From CALOCY01 sp942491975 (lineage in GTDB: Bacteria > Bacteroidota > Bacteroidia > Bacteroidales > Prolixibacteraceae), in assembly GCA_942491975.1 (NCBI GenBank), contig CALOCY010000027.1, forward strand, positions 1 to 7,874: DNA of 7,874 nt. The letters are read 5' to 3'. This document shows, one piece after another, positions 1 through 6,499 of the stretch. The notes beneath the pieces were generated by a model. It was not told the DNA's origin. It made no database searches and worked only from the letters and a program-made list of their open reading frames with translations. The position numbers and the translations under genes were made by a program. Within the stretch, counting starts at the first letter, position 1. Each line of letters begins with the position of its first letter.

Positions 1-191
1 GTATACATGATTACACCATGCATTATAACTGCATTGCACCACAGTCTCAAAATGTCTCCACCACCTTGAACAATGGCAACTGCTAGCTAACAGATGTATT
101 TTTTTCACGTGAGTTTCAAACCCAAAAATGAGGTTCAAGGCTGGCCATAGCAGTTCTTTCTAACTGATCAGAGGCGATGTACGCAACTAAC
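1..191. other. Putative intron after SPRY exon 3; nothing else seen
   Basis: On the minus strand this follows the GTTAGT donor. I found no next SPRY exon before the window edge. GTTCAAGGC at 133-141 fits a pol III B-box by chance, but no A-box or tRNA/SINE body accompanies it. Confidence 0.35.
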
Positions 192-318
192 TGTTTCTCC
201 GTTGCGTGTGAAGAAAACTTTGCGACCGCTGCGATTCTCCGACACACCACAACCCAGTGTGTCACCATCCTCACACTTCGATACAAAGATCTTCGCACTT
301 GTCTGCTTGATAAATATA
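192..318 (-). CDS. SPRY exon 3 of 3 (GDTLGCGV...VFFTRNG)
   Basis: The acceptor TTGTCTTGTGTGCAG ends at 319 and the donor ACA|GTTAGT follows 192. The 42 complete codons read IFIKQTSAKI, FVSKCEDGDTLGCGV, SENRSGRK, VFFTRNGET without a stop. 'SKC..GD..GCG' and 'FFTRNG' are core SPRY strands. The frame needs two bases from the previous exon, but exon 2 (once corrected) ends in phase 0, so another small indel or an unseen splice choice is implied. The same sequence is covered by other-frame open readings that have no domain resemblance. Confidence 0.6.
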
Positions 319-1184
319 CTGCACACAAGACAATTTGTCAATAACGAGTCATGAAGCACATAATGCTGATACATTCAAATCAAGGGGAATTCAAGACATC
401 TATCATGCACAATGCAACCATATCATGTTAATGGCTGCCAGGTTATCAGCATGATATAATCGCATCACATCTTCATCCCATTCAATCAGCTACAACTGTG
501 TCCAGTGACATCACACTTTGAAGGAGAACATGTCACCATTCATACAAGTTTCAAACAATTAGTATTCAAACTGAAACCACATATTCAGTCCTTTCTCATT
601 ATACATCTGCCTCAAAGCTTTTATGTCCTTTGAGTACCATATTTAATTATAATATTATTACCTACCTCATCATCAGAGTGGTAGCCGATAGAACCAGTCA
701 ACCACCCCTGGCAAGTGCTCAAGTGAATAATCTTTGACAACTGCACCAACAGCAACAGCGTGACCAGCAACTTTTTCTACACATGAATACAAGCAAGCAA
801 TTCAGTAAATAATCGGCAAAGTCTATATATTTGAAGCTTAAGTCAACGTCAACATAGCATCACGAGTTTTTCAACCTTTACTCAATAATGAAGCACCATT
901 AACAAAGTACGTGCATAAATATATTTAAAAATTTTAAATCATACACAAAATCGTTACCATAATATTGTCATAATTTTTGTGCTTATCTCAATAATGAACC
1001 ATACCTAATGAAGGTGCATAAATAATACAATGAAAATCTGAGTGACTGCACCTAGGTAAATGATATGATTCACATAAAAGTGAATTGCAGTACAGCAAAG
1101 AAGTAAAATACCAATTTCGAAATAAGAAACGTCATCTGAAATGGCTTTCTAGCAATCACACTAGCACTGTTTTTACTCCCATCA
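192..1184 (-). CDS. SPRY-domain protein gene, three internal exons, frame-disrupted
   Basis: Read on the minus strand, three short segments translate into consecutive pieces of one SPRY domain, a beta-sandwich protein-interaction fold. The order is a YFEI strand (exon at 1112-1184), then AVGAVVKDYSLEHLPG plus WLTGSIGYHSDD (666-776), then FVSKCEDGDTLGCGV and VFFTRNG (192-318). Spacing and wording resemble SPRYD3-type and RanBP9-type SPRY domains (YFEV, AVG, PGW, YHADDG, GD-IGCG, FFTKNG), from memory of the family. Each exon has a plausible AG acceptor and GT donor, and exon 1 to exon 2 joins in phase (G+AA). The frame nevertheless fails at a short C run in exon 1, at a G4 run in exon 2, and at the exon 2/3 phase. 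This is either a decayed duplicated gene or a real gene carrying small assembly indels. Introns argue against a processed pseudogene. N- and C-terminal exons are not visible. Confidence 0.62.
666..776 (-). CDS. SPRY exon 2 of 3 (AVG...PGW...YHSDD)
   Basis: A pyrimidine-leaning tract ending in GTGTAG (bases 782-777) precedes the exon, and the donor after position 666 is GAG|GTAGGT. Translation gives KVAGHAVAVGAVVKDYSLE, then HLPG, and in the next frame WLTGSIGYHSDDE. The 'SL(D/E)H.PGW...(V/I)(A/G)YH(A/S)DD' arrangement is the clearest SPRY signature in the window. Four Gs in the minus-strand read (plus-strand CCCC, 705-708), where three are expected, shift the frame inside PGW. Without the shift the frame stops at TGA just before the donor. 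Confidence 0.62.
881..1024 (+). repeat. Imperfect direct repeat pair in putative intron
   Basis: CTCAATAATGAA at 881-892 and 987-998, and GTGCATAAATA at 911-921 and 1014-1024, mark two roughly 40-bp imperfect copies about 105 bp apart. Between them is an AT palindrome at 923-939 (ATTTAAAA-A-TTTTAAAT). This looks like a local duplication inside the intron between SPRY exons 1 and 2. No function is suggested. Confidence 0.5.
1112..1184 (-). CDS. SPRY exon 1 of 3 (YFEI strand)
   Basis: The minus strand reads SVIARKP and then, one base out of frame, ISDDVSYFEIG. Together they match the SPRY pattern '..V.A.RPL...SNYFEV'. The frame break lies near 1142-1145, where one extra base after CC would restore the frame. 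The exon probably ends at 1112 with donor GTATTT, leaving one base (G). The acceptor is uncertain: CAG ending at 1185, or the more pyrimidine-rich TTGTGTGCAG ending at 1200. The longer version adds in-frame stops. Confidence 0.5.
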
Positions 1185-1199
1185 CTGCGTCATGTTAGA

Positions 1200-1540
1200 C
1201 TGCACACAACAAGCAAAACACTTTCATCAATGCCAACTGATGCATGATTAAACTGAACGTCAAAGCACAAGACAAGAAGACATCCGGTAACAGGTTGTCT
1301 TTATTCCATTAGGTTTTGGATAGTTTCTGCGAAAGTTATGCAGAAACTAAGTTCAACTAGTTGACTAGTAGTAAACTCAACATAACTAACCCTAACCCAA
1401 ACACTACCAATTGTCCAAAAAATACAACCAGGCTCATTCTGTTGCCTGCCAAGCAGCCATGTATACCCTATTTTCCGAGCATTGCCATACAAAAATTAGT
1501 GAATACATTCAGAATAGCAGCGTTCAGAATACTGACCGCC
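1200..1540. other. Non-coding stretch with small palindromes
   Basis: No credible exon or RNA gene was seen. It contains a perfect 10-bp inverted repeat at 1321-1349, adjoining ACTAGT-type palindromes at 1353-1364, and two TAACCC units near 1387-1398, too few to be telomeric. Confidence 0.5.
1321..1349 (+). repeat. Perfect 10-bp inverted repeat, 9-nt loop
   Basis: TAGTTTCTGC (1321-1330) and its exact reverse complement GCAGAAACTA (1340-1349) flank GAAAGTTAT. Immediately downstream, TCAACTAGTTGA (1353-1364) is a perfect 12-bp palindrome. This could be a relic of element ends or chance; no target duplication was identified. Confidence 0.55.
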
Positions 1541-1621
1541 CAGTGGTGTAACGACTGAACCCACAGACCTCGCAGTGTGGGGGCCTTTGGGAGGCTTAGG
1601 GGCCCAAAGAGTCTGCCACTG
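1541..1621. mobile_element. Possible 81-bp miniature hAT-like remnant
   Basis: The segment starts CAGTGGTGTAACG and ends TCTGCCACTG, so both ends read CAGTGG inwards. This fits the YARNG end consensus of hAT elements and resembles the common CAGTGGCGTAAC transposon start. Inside, CTTTGGG (1585-1591) pairs with CCCAAAG (1603-1609), and the segment is GC-rich against AT-rich flanks. The 8-bp flanks (TGACCGCC, ACAACAAA) do not match, so no target duplication supports it. It may be a fragment of a larger or older insertion. Confidence 0.3.
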
Positions 1622-1986
1622 ACAACAAAATTAGCCTTTTATAACGAGAGGAAATGCAGGAAGCATCTTTATTGCACTCAGCAGAAACGGTTAGTGAGGA
1701 AAATCACACCGGAAAATTGCCTTTAGTGCAGCGTCACGTTAACTATGCAGTTCATAAATGCAAACCTAATAGTACAGCTATCCACAGCAATGTTAATAGC
1801 ACTTGAGCATAGTGGTGGTTGTGGTGGTATTGATGGTGGTTGCTGCTGCCGCAGGAACTGACCAAACTGGAAAAGAACAATACAGTTTTATACAACAGTA
1901 ATTATATTGTAACTATTACGATAAAATGTTTGATACCAGAAATAGCACTGTAATTAACTGCTAAACTACATACTTGCCATTATTGC
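1622..1986. other. Non-coding stretch with a GGT-rich simple repeat
   Basis: AT-rich DNA. The only distinctive part is an imperfect GTG/GGT run at about 1811-1840 leading into GCTGCTGCC. A 50-codon open reading at 1654-1806 has no recognisable motif and was not accepted as a gene. Confidence 0.5.
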
Positions 1987-1994
1987 ATTTAAAC
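1987..1994 (+). repeat. Left 8-bp target-site duplication ATTTAAAC
   Basis: ATTTAAAC directly abuts the left terminal inverted repeat and is matched 8/8 at 2629-2636. Its T at position 2 and A at position 7 agree with the usual hAT target preference. Confidence 0.78.
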
Positions 1995-2628
1995 TAGAGC
2001 TAAGGATGGGCCTGATTTTTCCAGGCCGACCCGGCTCGTTGTTAAATATCAGATTTCTGGAGCTGGCCGGTCAGGCCCGTTCAGGTTTCGGCTCAGGCCT
2101 GGTCCCGGCCCAGCAACATTGGTATATCAAAAATCGTGGAAGTTCTATGTTTCGTAAATGCCAGAATCTTTGAAATCGTACAATTTGGCGCCCAAAAGTT
2201 CATAGTATATAGCGTAAATAGCGTATTAATAATGAAAGTTATTTAATATTTTCTAAGCAAACCGTAAATGCAGTAATTCAACTTTAGTTTTGGAACATCT
2301 AAAATTTGAGGCGGCCTGGCCCTCAGCCATCGCTCGTCCACAGATTTTTATTGCGGCCCAGCCCGTTGTTTACTGTAACATTTCTAAGGCCGGCCCGGCC
2401 CGTTGTTTACTGTAACATTTCTAAGGCCCGGCCGTTGTCCCGGCCCGTTGTTTACTGTAACATTTCTGAGGCCGGCCCGGCCCGTTGTTTACTGTAACAT
2501 TTCTAAGGCCGGCCCGGCCCGTTGTTTACTGTAACATTTCTAAGACCGGCCCGGCCCGTTGTTTACTGTAACATTTCTAAGGCCGGCCCGGCCCAGCTCG
2601 TAGGCCACCTGCCATGTCCTCAGCTCTG
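1995..2628. mobile_element. Non-autonomous hAT-type transposon (MITE-like) carrying a minisatellite
   Basis: This 634-bp element is bounded by perfect 8-bp direct repeats ATTTAAAC at 1987-1994 and 2629-2636. Its left end reads TAGAGCTAAGGATGG and its right end, read inwards, CAGAGCTGAGGACATGG. In the first 13 positions 10 match and the three differences are all transitions. The hAT superfamily makes 8-bp target duplications (often nTnnnnAn, as here) and has YARNG ends, as here. No transposase reading frame is present, so mobility would depend on a transposase elsewhere. The interior is strongly GC-rich near the ends and in the minisatellite, with an AT-rich block at about 2120-2305. The decayed TIRs suggest an old insertion, yet the duplication is still perfect. 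Confidence 0.8.
2357..2600 (+). repeat. 37-bp minisatellite, six copies, inside the hAT-type element
   Basis: GTTGTTTACTGTAACATTTC recurs at 2365, 2402, 2447, 2484, 2521 and 2558. Steps are 37, 45, 37, 37 and 37 bp, and the 45 is a unit with 8 extra bases. Each unit joins this AT-richer core to a GGCCGGCCCGGCCC linker. Copies differ by only one or two bases (CTGAGG, AAGACC). A diverged copy of the same unit lies at about 2036-2085 (CGTTGTTAAATATCAGATTTC between GC-rich linkers). Because 37 is not a multiple of three, open readings across it are artefacts of the repeat. Confidence 0.9.
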
Positions 2629-2636
2629 ATTTAAAC
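2629..2636 (+). repeat. Right 8-bp target-site duplication ATTTAAAC
   Basis: Exact copy of the left duplication, directly abutting the right terminal repeat that ends ...TCAGCTCTG at 2628. Confidence 0.78.
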
Positions 2637-3297
2637 CAGAAAGGCAATAACGATGTTCACGGAGCTACAAAGTCATTGCCCCAGTAAAAAGGACAGGAAT
2701 TACATTACAAAGTAGTTACATCATAATTTGTCAAGTCTGTTGTCACAAAAATATCATCAGTAAAATAGGATATCAAATCATACTCAAAGAAAAGAATTTC
2801 AAGAGTGAAAGGCTTCTAAAGTGATTCAAAAAAATCATTTTCCACCACGAAGCATCAGTACATGATGCGGGGGGATAATCAGCGATCAAAAGTGAAGACT
2901 AACTTTGATTTGAAATTACAAATATGAAACAGACACCGATGTGCTGGGGGGGATACAGCAAAACAACTAGAGAATGTAAACAAGATTTTCTTAAATTTTC
3001 GGTTCAGGTTTAATTTGAATTGTTTCTTTTATTAAAATTACTCCCTGATGTTTATTTTTAAAGAATACTATTTTATCTTTTTAAATGGCTATATAGACTG
3101 ACCGTTTGTGTTAGTATAGCTCCGAAATCTTGTTAATCTATTGACTGTAGCAGGAGTTATAAATCTTGGATAAATCGTTTTGCAATAACAATAGTATTTA
3201 ACTTGCCCTGGGACTGGATGAGTGAATGACGTCACATCTGCCATGTCAAAAGTAAGTTACTTAAAGACACCTGGATATTTTCATTTTTCCCCAACAA
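2637..3297. other. Non-coding AT-rich stretch
   Basis: No gene-like frame was seen. Short G runs occur near 2868 and 2946. A perfect CRE-type palindrome TGACGTCA lies at 3227-3234. No element ends were detected. Confidence 0.5.
3227..3234 (+). promoter_or_regulatory. Perfect CRE-consensus palindrome TGACGTCA
   Basis: The octamer matches the CREB/ATF consensus exactly. No promoter or first exon is recognisable next to it, so a functional role is only a possibility. Confidence 0.2.
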
Positions 3298-3320
3298 CCC
3301 CCCCCCCCCCCCCCCCCCCC
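3298..3320 (+). repeat. Poly-C run of 23
   Basis: An uninterrupted homopolymer of 23 C (23 G on the other strand). It could form G-quadruplex or i-motif structures and is prone to length error in sequencing, so the true length is uncertain. Confidence 0.9.
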
Positions 3321-4356
3321 TAATTTTCGAGTTTTTTTCCGTTTTACAGATTGCAAGATAATTATAACTCACAACCGCTCGCAAAGTGCTTTTATTTTTT
3401 GTATTTTGCATTACTAGTTTCAATAAAATCCATATTTTTTATGCCAAGCTTTTCATGACCTTTTAACAAAAACTCAACACAACATTCAGCAAAAAAACAG
3501 TAAAATTACAGACTGAATGCGTGAAATGAAACAGTCGTACCGAGAAAAGGAACCGAACACAGGTGATTGAGTTTGTGCTTTGAAAGCCCCCAACTTTCGC
3601 AGTCTTGGACACAAACGGAAACAGTTTTTCGTTGCTGAGGAACTGTAGAATAACGGCCTTGATATAATTCATTATCGGGGTATGATCGACTCTCACATTC
3701 CTTGAACTACAAGAATTTGATGCAACATTTCCACTAATAATTAGTTAGCTTTTATGTCCTGTGTAAATGTGTATCACATGTTTGGTAATGGCAGAATTTG
3801 GAAGCGTACAGCATATGAGATCAATACAAGTAGTACAGTTAAGTTATAGTTGGTATTCTGAATAAATTTGCGTAAGCCTAAGATATATCTCCAGCTACCA
3901 GTTAACTACAGTTAGAGCAACTAGCATTGGTGTAACTGTACATTTATTATCAAAGCCAAAAATTAGTTTATACACTGACAATAGATCATGCACTATACAT
4001 CTCAGCATCATAGAGCCTTCATTAGTCTTAGCAGTGACATCAATAACATTGCAACAACGGGGATCCAAGTGTAAACAAAGAATCCGCAATCAAAAGCAGC
4101 GTATACAACTTTACAAAACTTCAACGTACTGTCGATGTGTTGTGCGTGGGCAGATGACGCAACCATTTTGTCGGTACTCGAGGCCACAACCCATCTTACC
4201 GCCGTTGTACACGACTGGCGTTGCAGATGCTGCTGCCGACCATGGTTGCCCAGTGCACAGGATGTACTGTACAGGACCATAACAACTGTTTCATCTGTTT
4301 GCAACTAGACTGATCTTAGCTATTACTTTACCACATCGGCCACTTTCATCAACAAG
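3321..4356. other. Non-coding stretch without an accepted gene
   Basis: Two overlapping minus-strand frames at 3463-3715 are open for about 65-77 codons without recognisable motifs. Near 4200 the minus strand has a strong splice-donor-like GGCG|GTAAGA after a locally GC-rich, stop-poor segment, a possible lone exon that I cannot assign. Otherwise AT-rich unique-looking sequence. Confidence 0.45.
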
Positions 4357-4359
4357 AAA

Positions 4360-4376
4360 ACCTACAAACTGTAGGT
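4360..4376 (+). repeat. Stem-loop ACCTACA-AAC-TGTAGGT, copy 1
   Basis: Perfect 7-bp inverted repeat with a 3-nt loop. It lies in the 26-bp block shared exactly with copy 2 (4357-4382 and 6379-6404), so it is a conserved part of the dispersed repeat. Confidence 0.75.
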
Positions 4377-4478
4377 CAGCCGACCGTAGGGTATGGTCAT
4401 AAAGCTGGGGGCAACCACCGAAATATGGGAATTTCAATATGTCTCTATTTGTCACCGTTCGTGCCGTATCTCCTTTCA

Positions 4479-4508
4479 AGGTCATCCAAGGTCAAAGGTC
4501 AAAGGTCG
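4479..4508 (+). promoter_or_regulatory. AGGTCA half-site cluster (DR4, DR1, DR1), monomer A
   Basis: AGGTCA at 4479-4484, 4489-4494 and 4496-4501, then AGGTCG at 4503-4508. The spacers are 4, 1 and 1 nt. AGGTCA direct repeats are the classic binding pattern of nuclear receptors: DR1 for HNF4, COUP-TF and RXR partners, DR4 for TR/LXR types. The sequence match is direct; binding in this organism is inferred. Confidence 0.4.
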
Positions 4509-4625
4509 CGTTGAACTCGCAGGGGGTGGTTTCCTATTAGTGCCCCATAGTAACTTCGTGTCTATCTGTCACCGTTGGCGAGATATTGCGCTCCAAACTC
4601 GATGACCTTGCCGTATCTCCTTTCA

Positions 4626-4654
4626 AGGTCATCCGAGGTCAAAGGTCAAGGTCG
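4626..4654 (+). promoter_or_regulatory. AGGTCA half-site cluster (DR4, DR1, DR0), monomer B
   Basis: AGGTCA at 4626-4631, 4636-4641 and 4643-4648, then AGGTCG at 4649-4654, with spacers 4, 1 and 0. It differs from monomer A by loss of one A before the last half-site. Confidence 0.38.
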
Positions 4655-4695
4655 CGTTGAACTCGCAGGGGGTGGTTTCCTATTTGTCCCCCATA

Positions 4696-4780
4696 CCGGA
4701 TATCCGGCAGTGCCGGATATCCGGCAACGTTTTGGACTATCCGGCAACATCCGGAATCCGGCATGGGCTATCCGGCAAAA
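4696..4780 (+). repeat. Cluster of CCGGATATCCGG palindromes and TATCCGGCA repeats
   Basis: CCGGATATCCGG (4696-4707) and the 16-bp palindrome TGCCGGATATCCGGCA (4711-4726) are followed by further TATCCGGCA units near 4739 and 4769 and a CATCCGGAATCCGGCAT segment. It starts exactly where the dispersed-repeat monomer breaks off, so it is probably the edge of another insertion. Short GC palindrome clusters of this style occur in hAT-like miniature elements of other animals. No terminal repeats or target duplication were found here. Confidence 0.65.
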
Positions 4781-4871
4781 AAAAATCGTGAAAATCGGAC
4801 GATAAATGACCGAAATACGAATTTTTTTCTTCAATTTATCAACGATTTTTCGGCCGATTTTACACGTTTTT
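4780..4871 (+). repeat. AT-rich imperfect inverted repeat
   Basis: CGTGAAAATCGGACGATAAAT (about 4787-4807) pairs imperfectly with the reverse complement of the segment around 4841-4866, which contains CGATTTTTCGGCCGATTTTAC. CGTG, AAAATCGG, CGA and AAAT align with small mismatches and a one-base gap. It directly follows the CCGGATATCCGG cluster and may belong to the same element. Confidence 0.5.
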
Positions 4872-6290
4872 CCTGTCGTTATTTTGAGATAAAGCTTTTA
4901 GCGAACCAACTAAAGTCTATTAATAAAAAAATAAATTGAGTTGATTAAATGATTTGTGCGTTGTCTTCGATCATCTATGCAAATACAACATACAAATCAA
5001 ATACAAATACAATTATATAGTCCTACACGAGTGACGATTCTGTTACTTACTGCTCACCTTAGTATGATGTCACACTCAGCCTCGTTCTGGTCTTTGGGTC
5101 AAAGACGCAAAAATGGCGTCTAACAAAATTGCAGTCTTGGCATATATTGAGTTTTATTTAATAAGTTTAGTATTATATTAGATTACTACCAATAACTAAT
5201 AACTAATATTAGATTACTGAGTGATGGCTGATGGACAGATTAAGAAAAGTCATGTACTCACGTACTAATAGTGATATCATACTGATATGTTGTAATACAG
5301 TAATATTTTGCTGAGTGATGTAATTTGTGGGACGAAACTGTCGGGCCACATTTTGCCTGATTTTTTTATTTTGTGGAAAAAGAGAGAACAATCACAAAAA
5401 GATGTTCAGTTGCGTTGCAATATGGTCACGAAAACAGGGAACTTTTAGCAGGAAGTTTAAGTGCGGCATAGAGAGAAAATTAAATGCTACATGAAGAAGT
5501 CAGAGAGTAAATGGCATTAGGTAACTGTAGCAGTATTTTCAAGTATGTGTTCACCAATTTTATGCATTTACATCTTTTTACACGTTTTTCAACCAAAATA
5601 TTTTACATTTCTGGTAATTCATTTTTTTTGCGTTAAAAGTTGGACAGTTGAACCTCCACATTTGTCAGCTTATAAAATAGGAAAATATACGTATTTGACA
5701 TGCATTGTCAACAGTGCTATTTGGCAAGCAACAAACTGTTAATGTTCTTCACGCCAAGTGCAATGGTCGCTGTTTCTGAAATTGCAATATTTTCTGGTCT
5801 ATCCGTATTACTTTGTATTTAAGCATTTGTCTCCTGCTGATCGTGAACATAAAATAACTACAAGACGCTTTTTGATGATTGCAGGAATTCTTCATTCAAC
5901 ATGATTTTCAAATATCAATATGTAAAACTTGTCAACAGCCTATAGTGACTTCAAGTACAGGCCACATCACGTCCTGTTTCTTAGTTAAACAGCTAACATT
6001 TTGAAGCTCTATGTCATGATGTAATTTCGGTGAAACATTTTCTATGCACATTTTGTCAATTCATTCAGTCGCGTTAACGTGATCAACAAGAAAACGTTTT
6101 ATGTAATAGGCTGACAGTATAAATAATATGCCTGTTATATAACGTCGCATACATTTCCGATTTTCAAATAATGTCACCAACACCGCAAAAACAGTAAAAC
6201 CTACAATGTCAGCCTGTGTCTATCGTACATATGTCATATTCGCGGTGCATAAACACAATATGGTTGTCAGGATATGCCCCATATAACGTT
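4872..6290. other. Long non-coding AT-rich stretch
   Basis: No recognisable protein motif, RNA gene or element ends. The only local repeat noticed is ATATTAGATTACT at 5175-5187 and 5206-5218 with TAATAACTAATAA between. ATGGCG at about 5112 opens only 22 codons. Confidence 0.5.
5175..5218 (+). repeat. 13-bp direct repeat ATATTAGATTACT
   Basis: Exact copies at 5175-5187 and 5206-5218, 31 bp apart, flanking an AT-rich AATAACTAATAACTAA spacer. A simple local duplication is the likely origin. Confidence 0.6.
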
Positions 6291-6381
6291 GTGTCTAAGT
6301 CACTATTTGTCACTTTTGTTCCTCTTTTTCAAGGTCATTCCAACGGAATTGACTTTGGTCATATAAGTTCAAACAATCAAA

Positions 6382-6398
6382 ACCTACAAACTGTAGGT
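6382..6398 (+). repeat. Stem-loop ACCTACA-AAC-TGTAGGT, copy 2
   Basis: Same perfect stem-loop as in copy 1. In this copy it lies only 14 nt upstream of the first intact AGGTCA half-site. Confidence 0.75.
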
Positions 6399-6402
6399 CA
6401 GC

Positions 6403-6431
6403 CGGTCATCCAAGGTCAGAGGTCAAGGTCG
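6403..6431 (+). promoter_or_regulatory. AGGTCA half-site cluster (DR4, DR1, DR0), copy 2
   Basis: CGGTCA at 6403-6408, AGGTCA at 6413-6418 and 6420-6425, AGGTCG at 6426-6431, with spacers 4, 1 and 0, the same arrangement as monomer B. A further AGGTCA at 6332-6337 sits in a partial inverted repeat with TGACTTT. Confidence 0.38.
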
Positions 6432-6499
6432 CGTTGAACTCGCAGGGGGTGGTTTCCTATTCGTCCCCCATAGTAACTATGTGTCTATCTGTGACCGTT

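Larger units (their letters stand above)
4357..4695 (+). repeat. Dispersed tandem-monomer repeat, copy 1 (interrupted)
   Basis: It begins with AAAACCTACAAACTGTAGG, which recurs at 6379 in copy 2, and contains two monomers in tandem. GCCGTATCTCC starts at 4463 and again at 4610, a 147-bp period. A 34-bp block (4505-4538, 4651-4684, and 6428-6461 in copy 2) is identical in all three monomers; it starts GTCGCGTTGAACTCGC and ends TTTCCTATT. The second monomer stops at ...CCCCCATA (4695), where copy 2 continues GTAACTATGTG. No coding capacity. The architecture recalls bivalve pearl/CvA-type elements (core tandem repeats plus tetranucleotide tail), which is inference only. Confidence 0.8.

Noticed and set aside
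133..141. GTTCAAGGC matching a pol III B-box
   Set aside because: No matching A-box at the right distance and no tRNA or SINE structure around it.
1387..1398. TAACCCTAACCC telomere-like units
   Set aside because: Only two units; too short to mean a telomere or interstitial telomeric array.
1654..1806. 50-codon plus-strand open reading starting MQEASLLHSAET
   Set aside because: No recognisable motif, no promoter or splice context, and this length is expected by chance.
2306..2497. Plus-strand open reading of 63 codons through the GC-rich array
   Set aside because: It crosses the 37-bp minisatellite, whose period is not a multiple of three; the repeated peptide words are a product of the repeat, not a gene.
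2357..2600. Regular repeats resembling a CRISPR array
   Set aside because: Units are directly tandem with no unique spacers, and the setting is eukaryotic and inside a transposon.
3463..3715. Two minus-strand open frames, one containing MNYIKAVILQFLSNEKLFPF, faintly like a GRIP-domain YLK..L.QFL pattern
   Set aside because: The resemblance covers under 20 residues, the rest is hydrophobic low-complexity, and a second frame over the same bases is equally open, so chance is the better explanation.
4008..4304. 98-codon minus-strand and 82-codon plus-strand open readings
   Set aside because: They overlap on opposite strands, have no domain resemblance, and any real exon here would be much shorter and end at the donor near 4200.
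5104..5180. ATGGCG start with MASNKIAVLAYIEF
   Set aside because: The frame stops after 22 codons and no donor clearly rescues it, so a first exon cannot be supported.
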